Positions 43,607-57,850 of a stretch of DNA of 64,000 nucleotides are shown piece by piece. The DNA lies in NCBI GenBank assembly GCA_022842325.1, contig JALHPU010000018.1, positions 1-64,000 on the forward strand, given 5' to 3'. The stretch's first letter is position 1. Every line of letters starts with the position of its first letter. The notes under the pieces are model-generated. The model saw only the letters and a program-made list of their open reading frames with translations, was not told the DNA's origin and searched no databases. This DNA is from Sulfuritalea sp. (lineage in GTDB: Bacteria; Pseudomonadota; Gammaproteobacteria; Burkholderiales; Rhodocyclaceae). The position numbers and the translations under genes are program-made.

Positions 43607-44698
43607 TTGCAGATCGATGTCTCGGCGCTCAAGTCGATCTTTAACCCAAAGCTGCGTCCCCTGATCGGCGTGGATATCAGTTCGACCGCTGTCAAGATGG
43701 TCGAACTGGTGGATACCGGCAAAGGTCAGCCGCGGGTCGAACGCTACGCGATCGAGCCTTTGCCGAAGGATGCCGTCGTCGATGGCAACCTCGCGTCTTT
43801 GGATGCGGTGGCGGAAACCCTGGTGCGCTGCTGGAAGCGGCTCGGCACCACGACCCGTTATGTCGCCATGGCGTTGCCGACCGCGGCGGTCATTACCAAG
43901 AAGATCAACCTGCCGGCGAATCTGCGTGAGCAGGAGATGGAAGTTCAGGTCGAGTCGGAAGCCAATCAGTACATTCCGTTTGCACTGGAGGAGGTCAACC
44001 TGGATTTCCAGGTGATCGGTCCGGTACCGTCGAATCCCGACGATGTCGAAGTCCTGTTGGCGGCTTCGCGCAAGGAAAAGGTCGAGGATCGGGTTGCGGC
44101 AGCGGAAGTGGCCGAACTGAAACCGGTAGTCATGGACGTTGAGGCCTACGCGACCCAGGCGGCGTACGAACTGGTGACCAAACAATTGCCGAAAGAGGGT
44201 GTGGGCCAGATCGTGGCGCTGGTGGACGTCGGCGCTTCGGCCATGAAGGTCACCATCATGAAGGATGATCAGCAACTCTATGCACGCGAACAGGCGTTCG
44301 GCGGTTCCCAGCTTACCGACGAAATCATGCGCGCCTACGGCATGGGTCCTGAAGAAGCAGAGAATCTCAAGCGCTCGGGCACTCCTCCCGACAACTATGA
44401 AGCAGAAATTCTCCATCCCTTCATCGAAAACATGGCGCAGGAAGTTGCCCGCGCCTTGCAGTTCTTCTTCACTTCCACACCCTACGGCGAAGTCCATCAC
44501 ATCATTCTTGCGGGCGGATCGGTGCTGATCCCGGGGGTTGCCGAAATCGTCGGTCAGCGCACCAGCGTCAACACCATACTGGCCGATCCTTTTGCCGGAA
44601 TGGCCATTTCGCCGCGCATACGCGCCAAGCAATTGGCCTCCGATGCGCCATCGCTGATGGTGGCCTGTGGCCTGGCTTTGAGGAGGTTCGATCAATGA
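43607..44698 (+). CDS. pilM: PilM, type IV pilus inner-membrane platform protein
   Basis: A 363-residue actin-like (FtsA-fold) cytoplasmic protein that binds the PilN N-terminus. The phosphate-1-type loop IGVDISSTAVKMVEL (about 20-34), ALVDVGASAMKVT and AGGSVLIPG mark the nucleotide-binding core. The TTG start follows AAAGGAAAAA and there is no better ATG. It is the first gene of the pilMNOPQ operon and overlaps pilN as ATGA. Confidence 0.96.
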   Translation: MQIDVSALKSIFNPKLRPLIGVDISSTAVKMVELVDTGKGQPRVERYAIEPLPKDAVVDGNLASLDAVAETLVRCWKRLGTTTRYVAMALPTAAVITKKINLPANLREQEMEVQVESEANQYIPFALEEVNLDFQVIGPVPSNPDDVEVLLAASRKEKVEDRVAAAEVAELKPVVMDVEAYATQAAYELVTKQLPKEGVGQIVALVDVGASAMKVTIMKDDQQLYAREQAFGGSQLTDEIMRAYGMGPEEAENLKRSGTPPDNYEAEILHPFIENMAQEVARALQFFFTSTPYGEVHHIILAGGSVLIPGVAEIVGQRTSVNTILADPFAGMAISPRIRAKQLASDAPSLMVACGLALRRFDQ

Positions 44699-45258
44699 TC
44701 CGGATCAATCTCCTTCCTCACCGCGAAGAGAAACGCAGGGCACGGCGGCAGCAGTTCTATGTCCTGCTCGGGCTGGTTACCGTTCTGGCCGGCGTGATCT
44801 GGTTCCTTGGTTTCTCGGTGATCAATCGGCAAATTGCGGGGCAGATCGAGAAGAACGATTTTCTCAAACGCGAAATCGCGAGCCTGGACAAGGAAATCAG
44901 CGAAATCAACAAGATTCAGGAGCAAACCAATGCCTTGCTGGCACGCAAGCGGGTCATCGAGGCACTCCAGGCCAACCGAACCGAAACCGTGCACCTGTTC
45001 AACGAACTGGCCAAGCAGGTCCCGGAAGGCATTTATTTGCGGAACTTGACGCAAACCGGGCAAAAAATCGCAATCACCGGCTACGCGCAAGCCAATGCGC
45101 GGATCACCACGCTGATGAACAACCTGGATGCGTCTCCTCTGCTTGAACAGTCCACTCTGGTTGAAACAAAGTCGGAAACGGTCGGCGGGCGCCGTCTCAA
45201 CGCCTTCAGCATTACAACCATGATCACGCGTCAGACTGCCGCCACAGGGAAGAAATGA
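44695..45258 (+). CDS. pilN: PilN, type IV pilus assembly protein
   Basis: A bitopic inner-membrane protein of 187 residues: a cytoplasmic N-terminus with INLLPHREEKR, which binds PilM; one membrane helix (about 22-42); a coiled coil (about 45-85); and a periplasmic ferredoxin-like domain. It pairs with PilO in the alignment complex. ATGA overlaps join it to pilM and pilO. Confidence 0.96.
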   Translation: MIRINLLPHREEKRRARRQQFYVLLGLVTVLAGVIWFLGFSVINRQIAGQIEKNDFLKREIASLDKEISEINKIQEQTNALLARKRVIEALQANRTETVHLFNELAKQVPEGIYLRNLTQTGQKIAITGYAQANARITTLMNNLDASPLLEQSTLVETKSETVGGRRLNAFSITTMITRQTAATGKK

Positions 45259-46016
45259 TGAAGCTGCCCTCGTTGTCTTCATTGTTCAAGCGCAAGACGG
45301 CTGCCGAGAAACTGGCAGAAAAGCAGGCTGCCAAGCCTGAGCCGGTTGCGCCGAAAAAGCCGATATTCGATTTCCAGCAAGTGGTCTCGGATTTCAAGAC
45401 TCTGGACCCGAAGGATCCAGGCTTATGGCCACTCGTCCCCCGCATCGTGATCCTGTTCAGCCTGTTTGTCGGTTTGCTGGCAGCCGCCTGGGGATTTGGT
45501 GCTCTTGGCTGGAGCGTGCAACTCGAAGAGCTGCAGGCCAAGCAGGAGGAGGAGGCCAAGCACAAGGAAGACTGGCTGAAAAAGAAGAAACAGGCGGTGA
45601 ATCTGGACGAATATCGGCGCCAGCTGGCAGAGATCGATCGCTCCTTCGGGGCCTTGCTCAAGCAACTGCCGAACAAAGCCGAAATGGGCGACATGCTGGT
45701 CGATATCAACAAGGCAGCCCAGGCCAGGGGCCTGCTGGTAGAGCTCTTCAAGCCGGGCGGCGAGGCAGCCAGGGAGTTTTATGCCGAAGTGCCGATTACC
45801 CTGAATCTCACCGGCAGCTATCACGACATCGGGGCGTTTACCGGGGATCTGGCCAAGCTGCCGCGCATCGTTACGCTGAACGACATCAGCCTGACGGCAA
45901 ACCCGAACGCGACGCTGGCCTTGAGAACCACGGCAAAGACCTTCCGCTATCTCGACGAGGAGGAGCTTGCCAATAAGAGGAAGGCCCAGCAAGCCGCCAG
46001 GAAGGGCCAGAAATGA
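45255..46016 (+). CDS. pilO: PilO, type IV pilus assembly protein
   Basis: A 253-residue inner-membrane protein. The N-terminal ~50 residues are Lys/Ala-rich and cytoplasmic, followed by one membrane helix (about 57-80), a charged coiled coil (EELQAKQEEEAKHKEDWLKK) and a periplasmic domain (LLVELFKPGGE, ITLNLTGSYHDIGAFTGDLA). It dimerises with PilN. Two ATG codons lie in tandem at the start; the first overlaps the pilN stop. Confidence 0.95.
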   Translation: MMKLPSLSSLFKRKTAAEKLAEKQAAKPEPVAPKKPIFDFQQVVSDFKTLDPKDPGLWPLVPRIVILFSLFVGLLAAAWGFGALGWSVQLEELQAKQEEEAKHKEDWLKKKKQAVNLDEYRRQLAEIDRSFGALLKQLPNKAEMGDMLVDINKAAQARGLLVELFKPGGEAAREFYAEVPITLNLTGSYHDIGAFTGDLAKLPRIVTLNDISLTANPNATLALRTTAKTFRYLDEEELANKRKAQQAARKGQK

Positions 46017-46534
46017 AGCTATTCGGCGTTCTATTCCTGATGCCGTTGCTGCTGCTGGGCTGCGCAGCGGAAGAGCATCAGGATTTGCGGGAGTGGATGC
46101 GCGACGAAGCCAAGGGCATGAAGGGTCAGGTGGCGCCGCTGCCTGAGATCACCGCCTTTCCGGTGGTGGCCTACGAAACGTCAGCGCTTACAGCGCCCTT
46201 TGCACCGGGCAAGATCGTGACCATGGAGTCGATTGCCGACAAGACCGCGCCGGATCGCAGCCGTCCGCAGCAGCCCCTGGAAATTTTTCCGATCGAAGAT
46301 CTCAAGGTGGTGGGAGTGATCGTGGCGGGTGCCGTGCCCTACGCCCTGATCCAGACACCGGCGCCGAACAAGCCGAAGCATGTGCGGGTAGGCGAATACA
46401 TGGGCCGCAGTTTTGGCAAGGTTACGGCCATCACCAAAGACGGCGTTACGGTGCTTGAAACCGTCAGGGATGCGAACGGCGCATGGGTGCCGCAGGAAAG
46501 GCAGCTAATGGTGCCGAAAGAAGGAGGAAGTTGA
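46013..46534 (+). CDS. pilP: PilP, type IV pilus lipoprotein
   Basis: A 173-residue inner-membrane lipoprotein (lipobox LLLGC, about 13-17) with a disordered linker and a C-terminal beta domain (LKVVGVIVAGAVPYALIQTP, VRVGEYMGRSFGKVTAI) that contacts the secretin PilQ. It links the PilNO platform to the outer membrane. It overlaps pilO by ATGA and shares one base with the pilQ start. Confidence 0.95.
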   Translation: MKLFGVLFLMPLLLLGCAAEEHQDLREWMRDEAKGMKGQVAPLPEITAFPVVAYETSALTAPFAPGKIVTMESIADKTAPDRSRPQQPLEIFPIEDLKVVGVIVAGAVPYALIQTPAPNKPKHVRVGEYMGRSFGKVTAITKDGVTVLETVRDANGAWVPQERQLMVPKEGGS

Positions 46535-48762
46535 TGAACAAATTTCACACTGCCGCATGCGCCATCATGGGCCTCTGGCTGAGCCTGTCCGGTGCATCGA
46601 TCGCGGCCGACAACTCGATAAAGCAGGTGCAGTTCAGCCGCACCGGCGATCAGATATTGCTCAAGGTCCAGATGGCGGCGCCGCTGAAGGCGATGCCGGG
46701 AAACTGGAGCGTAGTGGAGCCGCCGCGAGTGGTGATCGACTTTCCGGCGACGGACAATCAATCCGGTCAATCCACGCTGCAGGTTGGTGCGGGAGATCTG
46801 AAGAGCCTGAACCTGGTCCAGACCGACACGCTGACCCGCCTGGTGTTGAACCTCTTCCGGCCGACCAAGTTTTCGACCGAGATCGACGGCGACGTGCTGT
46901 TCATCAAACTCCAGGGGCAGGGCGTACAGGCCAGCCAGGAACCCGCGCCCAGCATTTACCAGCCGACGTCACCGCAGGGCACCGCCAGCAGGGTGATCCA
47001 GCCGGCAGACATGGCGGCGATTCGTGACATCGGATTTCGCCGCGGCGAGGACGGTCAGGCGACCATTACCGTCGAACTGACCGATGGCACGGTACCGATC
47101 GACGTCCGTCGCGTGGGAACCGGCCTTGCCATCGAACTGCGCGACGTCGAACTGCCAGAACGTCTGCAGAACCGCCGCGATGTGAATGATTTTGCCACGC
47201 CGGTAACGACGATCACTTCGCGCGCCATGGGTAATCTGACCCGCATTGACGTCGCGGCTCGCGGCCGCTGGTTCCATCAGGCCCATTCGGCCAACAACCT
47301 GCTGACCATCGAAATCAAACCGATACCTGCGGATGACGCCAACAAGCTGGTGCAGACCGGGCAACAGGGGCAGAAGGTCTCGATCAATTTCTTCAACGCC
47401 GATGCGACCATGGTCTTGCGCACGCTCGCCGACATCTCGGGCAAGAACGTGCTGATCGATCCGTCGCTGAATGGCCGATTGGTGACTGCAAATCTCGACA
47501 ATATTCCCTATGATCAGGCGCTCGAGATCATCATGGCGCAGGTTAACGCCGGGATGCGGGTGCGCAATGACATCGTCTTGTTCGGTGACCGGGCCGTGCT
47601 GCAAAAGCGCGACCAGGATACCGCCGACGAGTTGACCCGGGCAAGCGATGTTGCCCCGCTGGTGGCGGAAACCTTCAAGCTGAACTATGTCAAGGCGGCG
47701 GAGATCGTGGCTTTGGTGAATAGCAGTTTTGGCCAGGCGGCAGCTCCGGGTGCTGCCGCTCCTGCTCCTGGAGGCGCTGCGCCGGGGCGGGGCGCAGCGG
47801 CGCCCGGCGGAGCAGCGGCTGCCGGCGGAGCCAAGGGCATGCTTAGCTCCCGCGGCAGTATTTCCATTCACGACGCCACCAACCAGGTTTTCGTCCGCGA
47901 TACTGCTGCGGTGGTGGAGTCGATTCGCGAGGTGATCCGTAGCGTCGACAACCCGCCCAAGCAGGTATTGATTGAAGCCCGCGTCGTCGAAGCATCCACC
48001 GGCTTCACCCATTCGCTGGGTGTGAGACTGAATGCATTCAGTTATCAGCAGGGGGGCTACCAGATACCCGGAACCAATACGACGCGTGGCGTGTTTACCG
48101 TCGGCCCACCCAATACCGGCAATAATCTGGACGTCTTCGGCGGGGGGGTTGTACCCGCGCTTACGACGAGTACCCAGGTTTTCCGGCCCAGCTATACCCT
48201 GGCCGGAGCCGCAAACTTTGGCTTGATGCTGTTCAACAATGCCGCCACAAAACTGATCCAGCTTGAGTTGCAGGCGGCCGAGCAGGATTCAAAGAACAAG
48301 ACCATTTCCTCGCCCCGCGTCGTTACGCTGAACCGCAAGGCGGCAACCATCAACTACACCCGGCAGGTAACGATTCTTACCGGTGTCAATGCAACGACAG
48401 GTTTGCCGATCTACCAGACGTTTTCGGCGCCTATCACCCTGGGGGTGACGCCTTCCGTCAATCCGGACAACCGTATCAGCCTTGAGCTGAGTATCGCCAA
48501 GAGCAACATTACCAATGCGACGACGGGGAGCATGGATTCAAACACCATCACGACCAGTGTGATTGTCGAAAATGGCGGCACCGTGGTTGTTGGCGGCCTC
48601 GCTCAGGAGTCCGAAATCCAGACCCAGGACCGTGTTCCCTTCCTCGGTGATCTGCCCTATGTGGGCTTCCTGTTCAAGACCACATCGAAGAGCCTGACGC
48701 GCGCAGAGCTGCTGTTTTTCGTAACGCCGCGCATCGTTAGCGAGGCGCTCACCCAGCGTTAA
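46534..48762 (+). CDS. pilQ: PilQ, type IV pilus secretin
   Basis: A 742-residue outer-membrane secretin through which the pilus passes. A signal peptide (ending ASIAA) is followed by two AMIN domains (about 30-135 and 165-265) that bind peptidoglycan, a STN-like domain, a secretin N domain with an Ala/Gly/Pro low-complexity insert (47736-47840, about residues 402-436), and the secretin beta-barrel domain (VLIEARVVEASTGFTHSLGV to VPFLGDLPYVGFLFK). The ATG at 46534 is chosen because it abuts pilP. It ends at a terminator-like hairpin. Confidence 0.96.
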   Translation: MNKFHTAACAIMGLWLSLSGASIAADNSIKQVQFSRTGDQILLKVQMAAPLKAMPGNWSVVEPPRVVIDFPATDNQSGQSTLQVGAGDLKSLNLVQTDTLTRLVLNLFRPTKFSTEIDGDVLFIKLQGQGVQASQEPAPSIYQPTSPQGTASRVIQPADMAAIRDIGFRRGEDGQATITVELTDGTVPIDVRRVGTGLAIELRDVELPERLQNRRDVNDFATPVTTITSRAMGNLTRIDVAARGRWFHQAHSANNLLTIEIKPIPADDANKLVQTGQQGQKVSINFFNADATMVLRTLADISGKNVLIDPSLNGRLVTANLDNIPYDQALEIIMAQVNAGMRVRNDIVLFGDRAVLQKRDQDTADELTRASDVAPLVAETFKLNYVKAAEIVALVNSSFGQAAAPGAAAPAPGGAAPGRGAAAPGGAAAAGGAKGMLSSRGSISIHDATNQVFVRDTAAVVESIREVIRSVDNPPKQVLIEARVVEASTGFTHSLGVRLNAFSYQQGGYQIPGTNTTRGVFTVGPPNTGNNLDVFGGGVVPALTTSTQVFRPSYTLAGAANFGLMLFNNAATKLIQLELQAAEQDSKNKTISSPRVVTLNRKAATINYTRQVTILTGVNATTGLPIYQTFSAPITLGVTPSVNPDNRISLELSIAKSNITNATTGSMDSNTITTSVIVENGGTVVVGGLAQESEIQTQDRVPFLGDLPYVGFLFKTTSKSLTRAELLFFVTPRIVSEALTQR

Positions 48763-48781
48763 GCGGCATCCACTCTTGCCA

Positions 48782-48807
48782 AAGGGCCGGGGCTTGCCCC
48801 GGCCCTT
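48782..48807 (+). terminator. Hairpin after pilQ
   Basis: AAGGGCCGGGGC and GCCCCGGCCCTT form a 12-bp stem with a 2-base loop, with no T-run. It ends or attenuates the pil operon before aroK. Confidence 0.6.
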
Positions 48808-48876
48808 GCCATTGAAGCCTTGGGGGGGCTCGCCCGCGTCGGGCTTCCCCTGCAAATGCGCTGCTACAATCCGAAC

Positions 48877-49404
48877 GTGAATGCGAGAAACAATATTTTC
48901 CTGGTGGGCATGCCGGGTTCGGGCAAGACTACCGTCGGTCGCCAGCTGGCAAGGCGACTGCAGCGGACGTTTGTCGACGCCGACCACGAAATCGAGGCGC
49001 GTACCGGAGTCAGGATTCCGCTGATTTTCGACATCGAAGGCGAACAGGGGTTTCGCGACCGCGAGGCCCGCGTGATAGCCGAACTGGCCAGCCAAAATGA
49101 TTTGGTCATCGCCACCGGCGGCGGCGTGGTATTGCGCCCGGAGAACCGCGCGGCCTTGAAGCAGGGCGGTACGGTCATCTACTTGAACGCCGCCCCGGGC
49201 CTGCTCTACGAGCGGACACGGCTGGATCCGAATCGGCCGCTGCTGCAGGTCGATGACCCACTGCAGAAGCTGGAGGACCTGTTCGCGCAGCGCGATCCCC
49301 TTTATCGCGAAGTAGCCGATGTCGTCATCAACAGCCTGGGCGGCAGCATCGGCCATCTGGTCAAGCAGGTGGAAAGGCAGTTACAGAAGCAATGCGCCGC
49401 CTGA
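48877..49404 (+). CDS. aroK: Shikimate kinase
   Basis: A P-loop kinase that phosphorylates shikimate at the 3-hydroxyl in aromatic amino acid synthesis. Motifs are Walker [12 protein letters not shown], the [11 protein letters not shown] shikimate-binding helix, the GGGVVLR loop and the lid RPLLQVDDP. The GTG at 48877 gives a standard 175-residue protein; an ATG at 48856 is an alternative. TACAAT at 48865-48870 places a possible transcription start at or next to the GTG, so the mRNA may be leaderless. It overlaps aroB by 13 bases. Confidence 0.93.
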   Translation: MNARNNIFLVGMPGSGKTTVGRQLARRLQRTFVDADHEIEARTGVRIPLIFDIEGEQGFRDREARVIAELASQNDLVIATGGGVVLRPENRAALKQGGTVIYLNAAPGLLYERTRLDPNRPLLQVDDPLQKLEDLFAQRDPLYREVADVVINSLGGSIGHLVKQVERQLQKQCAA

Positions 49405-50486
49405 ACGTGGACCTCGCCGACCGCAGCTACCCGATCCTGATCGGCGGTGGCCTGCTGGCCCGCGCTGACCTGATCCTGCCCCATCTGCGCACGCAGCACG
49501 TGGCGTTGGTGAGCAACACGATCGTCGCCCCCCTGTATCTGGACCAGCTGGCGCGCAGCCTCGTGAAAGTCGGCGTCGGCGTTACGCCGATTGTCCTGCC
49601 GGACGGCGAGTCGCACAAGAACTGGGATTCCCTCAACCTGATCTACGACGCGCTGCTTGCCGCGCGTTGCGATCGCGGAACCACGATCGTCGCCCTGGGT
49701 GGCGGTGTGGTCGGCGATCTTGCGGGCTTTGCCGCGGCGACCTATCAGCGTGGCGTGTCCTTCATACAGATACCGACCACGTTGCTGTCACAAGTTGATT
49801 CCTCGGTCGGCGGCAAAACCGGCATCAATCATCCGCGCGGCAAGAACATGGTCGGCGCCTTCTGGCAGCCGAAATTGGTGCTGGCCGATACCGATACGCT
49901 GCGAACCCTGCCGGACCGCGAACTGTCGGCCGGCATGGCGGAAGTCATCAAGTACGGCCTGATCCGCGACCTGCCGTTTCTCGAATGGCTGGAAGCCAAT
50001 ATGGACGGCCTCATGGCGCGCGATGGCGCATTGTTGGCGCATGCCATAGAGCGATCCTGCGCCAACAAGGCCGAGGTCGTGGCAGCCGACGAGTTCGAAA
50101 CGGCAAAGGACGGCGGCCGGGCACTGCTGAACCTGGGCCATACCTTCGGTCATGCCATCGAAACCGGCATGGGCTACGGCGAATGGCTGCATGGGGAAGG
50201 CGTTGCCGCCGGCACCATGATGGCGATCGAACTCTCGCATCGGCTGGGCTGGTTGTCCGTCGCCGACGTGGACCGCATCCGCGCGCTGTTCGTGCGTGCC
50301 AGACTGCCTGTGACGGGCCCCGCGCTGGGTGCAGCGCGCTATCTCGAACTGATGTCCCACGACAAGAAAGTCATCGCCGGCAGCCTGCGCCTGATCCTGC
50401 TCAAGGCGCCGGGTCAGGCGGTGACGGTTGCCGACGTGGCGCAGAAGGAAATAGTCGCGGCCATCGAATCCTGCTGCCGTGGGTGA
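49392..50486 (+). CDS. aroB: 3-dehydroquinate synthase
   Basis: The enzyme converts DAHP to 3-dehydroquinate using NAD and a metal. The 364-residue protein has the [19 protein letters not shown] nucleotide-binding motif, [16 protein letters not shown], and the zinc ligands within EVIKYGL and the H-x-x-x-H set of [10 protein letters not shown]. It overlaps both aroK and dgt, typical of this operon. Confidence 0.97.
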   Translation: MRRLNVDLADRSYPILIGGGLLARADLILPHLRTQHVALVSNTIVAPLYLDQLARSLVKVGVGVTPIVLPDGESHKNWDSLNLIYDALLAARCDRGTTIVALGGGVVGDLAGFAAATYQRGVSFIQIPTTLLSQVDSSVGGKTGINHPRGKNMVGAFWQPKLVLADTDTLRTLPDRELSAGMAEVIKYGLIRDLPFLEWLEANMDGLMARDGALLAHAIERSCANKAEVVAADEFETAKDGGRALLNLGHTFGHAIETGMGYGEWLHGEGVAAGTMMAIELSHRLGWLSVADVDRIRALFVRARLPVTGPALGAARYLELMSHDKKVIAGSLRLILLKAPGQAVTVADVAQKEIVAAIESCCRG

Positions 50487-51603
50487 TCTGGCCCCGTATG
50501 CAGTAGCCGACAGCGTCAGCCGCGGGCGTGCCGTGATCGAGCCGCGGCCCAGGGTGCGCAGCGAGTTTCAGCGCGATCGCGACCGCATCGTGCATTCCAC
50601 GGCTTTCCGCCGCCTTGAATACAAGACGCAGGTTTTCGTCAACCATGAGGGCGACCTGTTCCGCACCCGCCTCACGCACAGCATCGAGGTAGCACAGATA
50701 GCGCGTTCGATCGCGCGCGCCCTGCAACTCAACGATGACCTGGTCGAAGCGATAGCGCTGGCTCACGATCTCGGCCACACCCCGTTCGGCCACGCCGGCC
50801 AGGATGCCCTGAACGAGTGCATGCAGGCTCACGGCGGTTTCGAGCACAACCTGCAAAGCCTGCGCATCGTCGATCGCCTCGAAGAGCGTTACGGCGCCTT
50901 TGACGGCCTCAACCTGATGTTCGAGACGCGCGAGGGTATCCTCAAGCATTGCGCGCCGGCGAAAGCCCGCGAACTGGGTGAACTGGGGCAGCGCTTCGTC
51001 GATGGCCGCCGACCGTCGCTGGAGGCCCAAATCTGCAATCTGGCCGACGAGATCGCCTATAACAATCACGACGTCGATGACGGCCTGCGTTCAGGACTCC
51101 TCACTCTGCAACAACTTGAAGGAGTCAGCCTGTTCGCGCGTCATGCCGCCGAAGCAGATGCCGAGTTTCCGGACATTTCGGGTCGCCGGCGGGTGCACGA
51201 AACCATACGGCGCATGATCGGCGCGCTGGTGACGGACCTGCTGGCCGAGTCGACGCGGCGCATCGCCGCCGCCGCGCCGCGCTCCCTGGCGGAAGTGCAC
51301 GCGGCGCCGCCGCTGATCGCCTTCACGGCGTCGATGCAGGCGGAAAATCGGGCGCTCAAGGGCTTTCTGCACGAACATCTCTACCGTCACTTCCAAGTGT
51401 TGCGCATGACGGTCAAGGCGCGCCGCATCATTCATGACCTGTTTGGCGCTTTTGTCGCCGATCCGCGCCTGTTGCCGCCCCAATATCAGCAAATGGCCAT
51501 GACCGAGGGCATCGTGCGCGTTACCGCGGACTACATTGCCGGCATGACCGACCGCTATTCGGTGAAGGAACATCGCCGGCTGTTCTCCGTCGGAGAACCG
51601 TGA
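50479..51603 (+). CDS. dgt: dGTP triphosphohydrolase-like protein
   Basis: An HD-domain nucleotide hydrolase of 374 residues. The metal-binding motif runs [11 protein letters not shown], then [12 protein letters not shown], and a later Asp in [16 protein letters not shown]. It degrades dGTP or other dNTPs to nucleoside and triphosphate. The GTG start overlaps the aroB stop by eight bases. It is the shorter Dgt-like type rather than the enterobacterial ~505-residue form. Confidence 0.93.
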   Translation: MGDLAPYAVADSVSRGRAVIEPRPRVRSEFQRDRDRIVHSTAFRRLEYKTQVFVNHEGDLFRTRLTHSIEVAQIARSIARALQLNDDLVEAIALAHDLGHTPFGHAGQDALNECMQAHGGFEHNLQSLRIVDRLEERYGAFDGLNLMFETREGILKHCAPAKARELGELGQRFVDGRRPSLEAQICNLADEIAYNNHDVDDGLRSGLLTLQQLEGVSLFARHAAEADAEFPDISGRRRVHETIRRMIGALVTDLLAESTRRIAAAAPRSLAEVHAAPPLIAFTASMQAENRALKGFLHEHLYRHFQVLRMTVKARRIIHDLFGAFVADPRLLPPQYQQMAMTEGIVRVTADYIAGMTDRYSVKEHRRLFSVGEP

Positions 51604-51628
51604 AGCCCCGATGTTGCGTCGCAGCGTA

Positions 51629-51657
51629 TTGAATTTGACCGCTTTTGGCGGTATATT
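51629..51657 (+). promoter_or_regulatory. Sigma-70-type promoter for gltBD
   Basis: TTGAAT, 17 bases, then TATATT. It lies just after the dgt stop and would start transcription near 51664, giving an ~85-base leader before gltB. Confidence 0.6.
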
Positions 51658-51693
51658 TACGCGTCGTCCGCCCTAAAGAGCGGGCCATCCAAG

Positions 51694-51723
51694 GCCGGGG
51701 AGAGGCACCACCCCGGCTTTTTT
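51694..51723 (+). terminator. Terminator hairpin in the gltB leader, possible attenuator
   Basis: GCCGGGG and CCCCGGC pair around a 10-base loop and are followed by six T's, only 25 bases before the gltB ATG. GGCC at 51683-51686 could pair with the GGCC in the left arm and prevent the hairpin. Confidence 0.7.
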
Positions 51724-51748
51724 GCCGGCTGCATTTCCGAGGAAAGAC

Positions 51749-56379
<4,631 letters not shown>

Positions 56380-56380
<1 letters not shown>

Positions 56381-57843
56381 TGGGCAAGCCCACCGGATTT
56401 CTGGAGTTTCAACGCATCTCGGAAACTTACGAGAAGGCGGAAACGCGTGTCCATCACTATCGCGAGTTCATCCCGCACCTTAGCGACGAGCAGGCGAAAA
56501 TTCAGGGCGCGCGCTGCATGGACTGCGGCATCCCGTTTTGCAACAACGGCTGTCCGGTCAATAACCTGATTCCGGACTGGAACGACCTGGTTTACAAGGG
56601 CCGCTGGCGCGAGGCGATCGAGACCCTGCACTCGACCAACAACTTTCCGGAATTCACCAGCCGCATCTGTCCCGCGCCCTGCGAGGCGGCCTGCACGCTG
56701 AACATTCCGCAGACGCCGGTCGGCATCAAGTCGATCGAACGCGCCATCATCGACAAGGCCGGCGAGAACGGCTGGGTAGTGCCGCAGCCCGCGGCGACGA
56801 AAACCGGCAAGAAGATCGCCGTCGTCGGTTCCGGCCCGGCCGGCCTGGCCGCGGCACAGCAGCTGGCGCGCGCCGGCCACGCCGTCACGGTGTTCGAGAA
56901 GAACGACCGTATCGGCGGCCTGCTGCGCTATGGCATTCCCGACTTCAAGCTGGACAAGCGCCTGATCGACTGGCGCATGGCGCAGATGAAGGTGGAAGGC
57001 GTCAAATTCGTCACCGGCACCATGGTCACCGCCGCAGCCCTGCCCAAGGGCGTAGTCAATGATGCGAAAAAGACCGTCAGCCCCGAGCAGTTGCAGAAGG
57101 AATTCGACGCCGTGGTGCTTGCCGGCGGCGCCGAGAATCCGCGCGATCTGCCGGTTCCCGGGCGCGAACTGGAGGGTGTGCATTTCGCGCTGGAGTTCCT
57201 GATTCCGCAGAACAAGGAAGTTGCCGGCGGCAGCAGGAATCCGATCAACGTCCACGGCAAGCATGTTGTCGTCATCGGCGGCGGCGATACCGGCTCGGAC
57301 TGCGTCGGTACCTCGAACCGCCACGGCGCCGCCAGCATCACCCAGATCGAATTGTTGCCGCGTCCGCCCGAGCAGGAGAATGGCCCGCTGACCTGGCCCT
57401 ACTGGCCGCTGCGCATGCGCACCTCATCGTCGCACGACGAAGGCTGCGACCGCGACTGGGCCATCGGCACCAAGGCATTCGTCGGAGAGAATGGTCGCCT
57501 CAAGGCCATCAAGGCCGTGCGCCTGGCATGGGAAGGCAACAAGATGAGCGAAGTGCCGGGTTCCGAATTCGATATTCCGGCTGACTTTGCCTTTCTCGCC
57601 ATGGGCTTCATCAATCCGGTGGGCGGCATACTCGACGCCTTCGGCGTCGCCAAGGATGGTCGCGGCAATGCCAGTGCGGCGACCGAAGGTCAGCAGGCCT
57701 ACGCCACCAGTGTGCCGGGCGTGTTCGCCGCCGGCGACATGCGGCGCGGCCAGTCGCTGGTGGTCTGGGCGATTCGCGAAGGCCGTCAGTGCGCACGCAC
57801 GGTCGACCAGTTCCTGATGGGTTCCACGACTTTGCCGCGTTGA
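56380..57843 (+). CDS. gltD: Glutamate synthase, small (beta) subunit
   Basis: A 487-residue NADPH:GltB electron-transfer subunit. The N-terminal Cys sets CMDCGIPFC and [11 protein letters not shown] hold two [4Fe-4S] clusters, followed by the FAD-binding motif [12 protein letters not shown] (about 148-159) and the NADPH-binding motif IGGGDTGSD (about 302-310), and a C-terminal FAD loop with [16 protein letters not shown]. It overlaps gltB by one base (TAATG), so the subunits are probably translated in coupled fashion. Confidence 0.96.
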
Positions 57844-57850
57844 GCACGCC

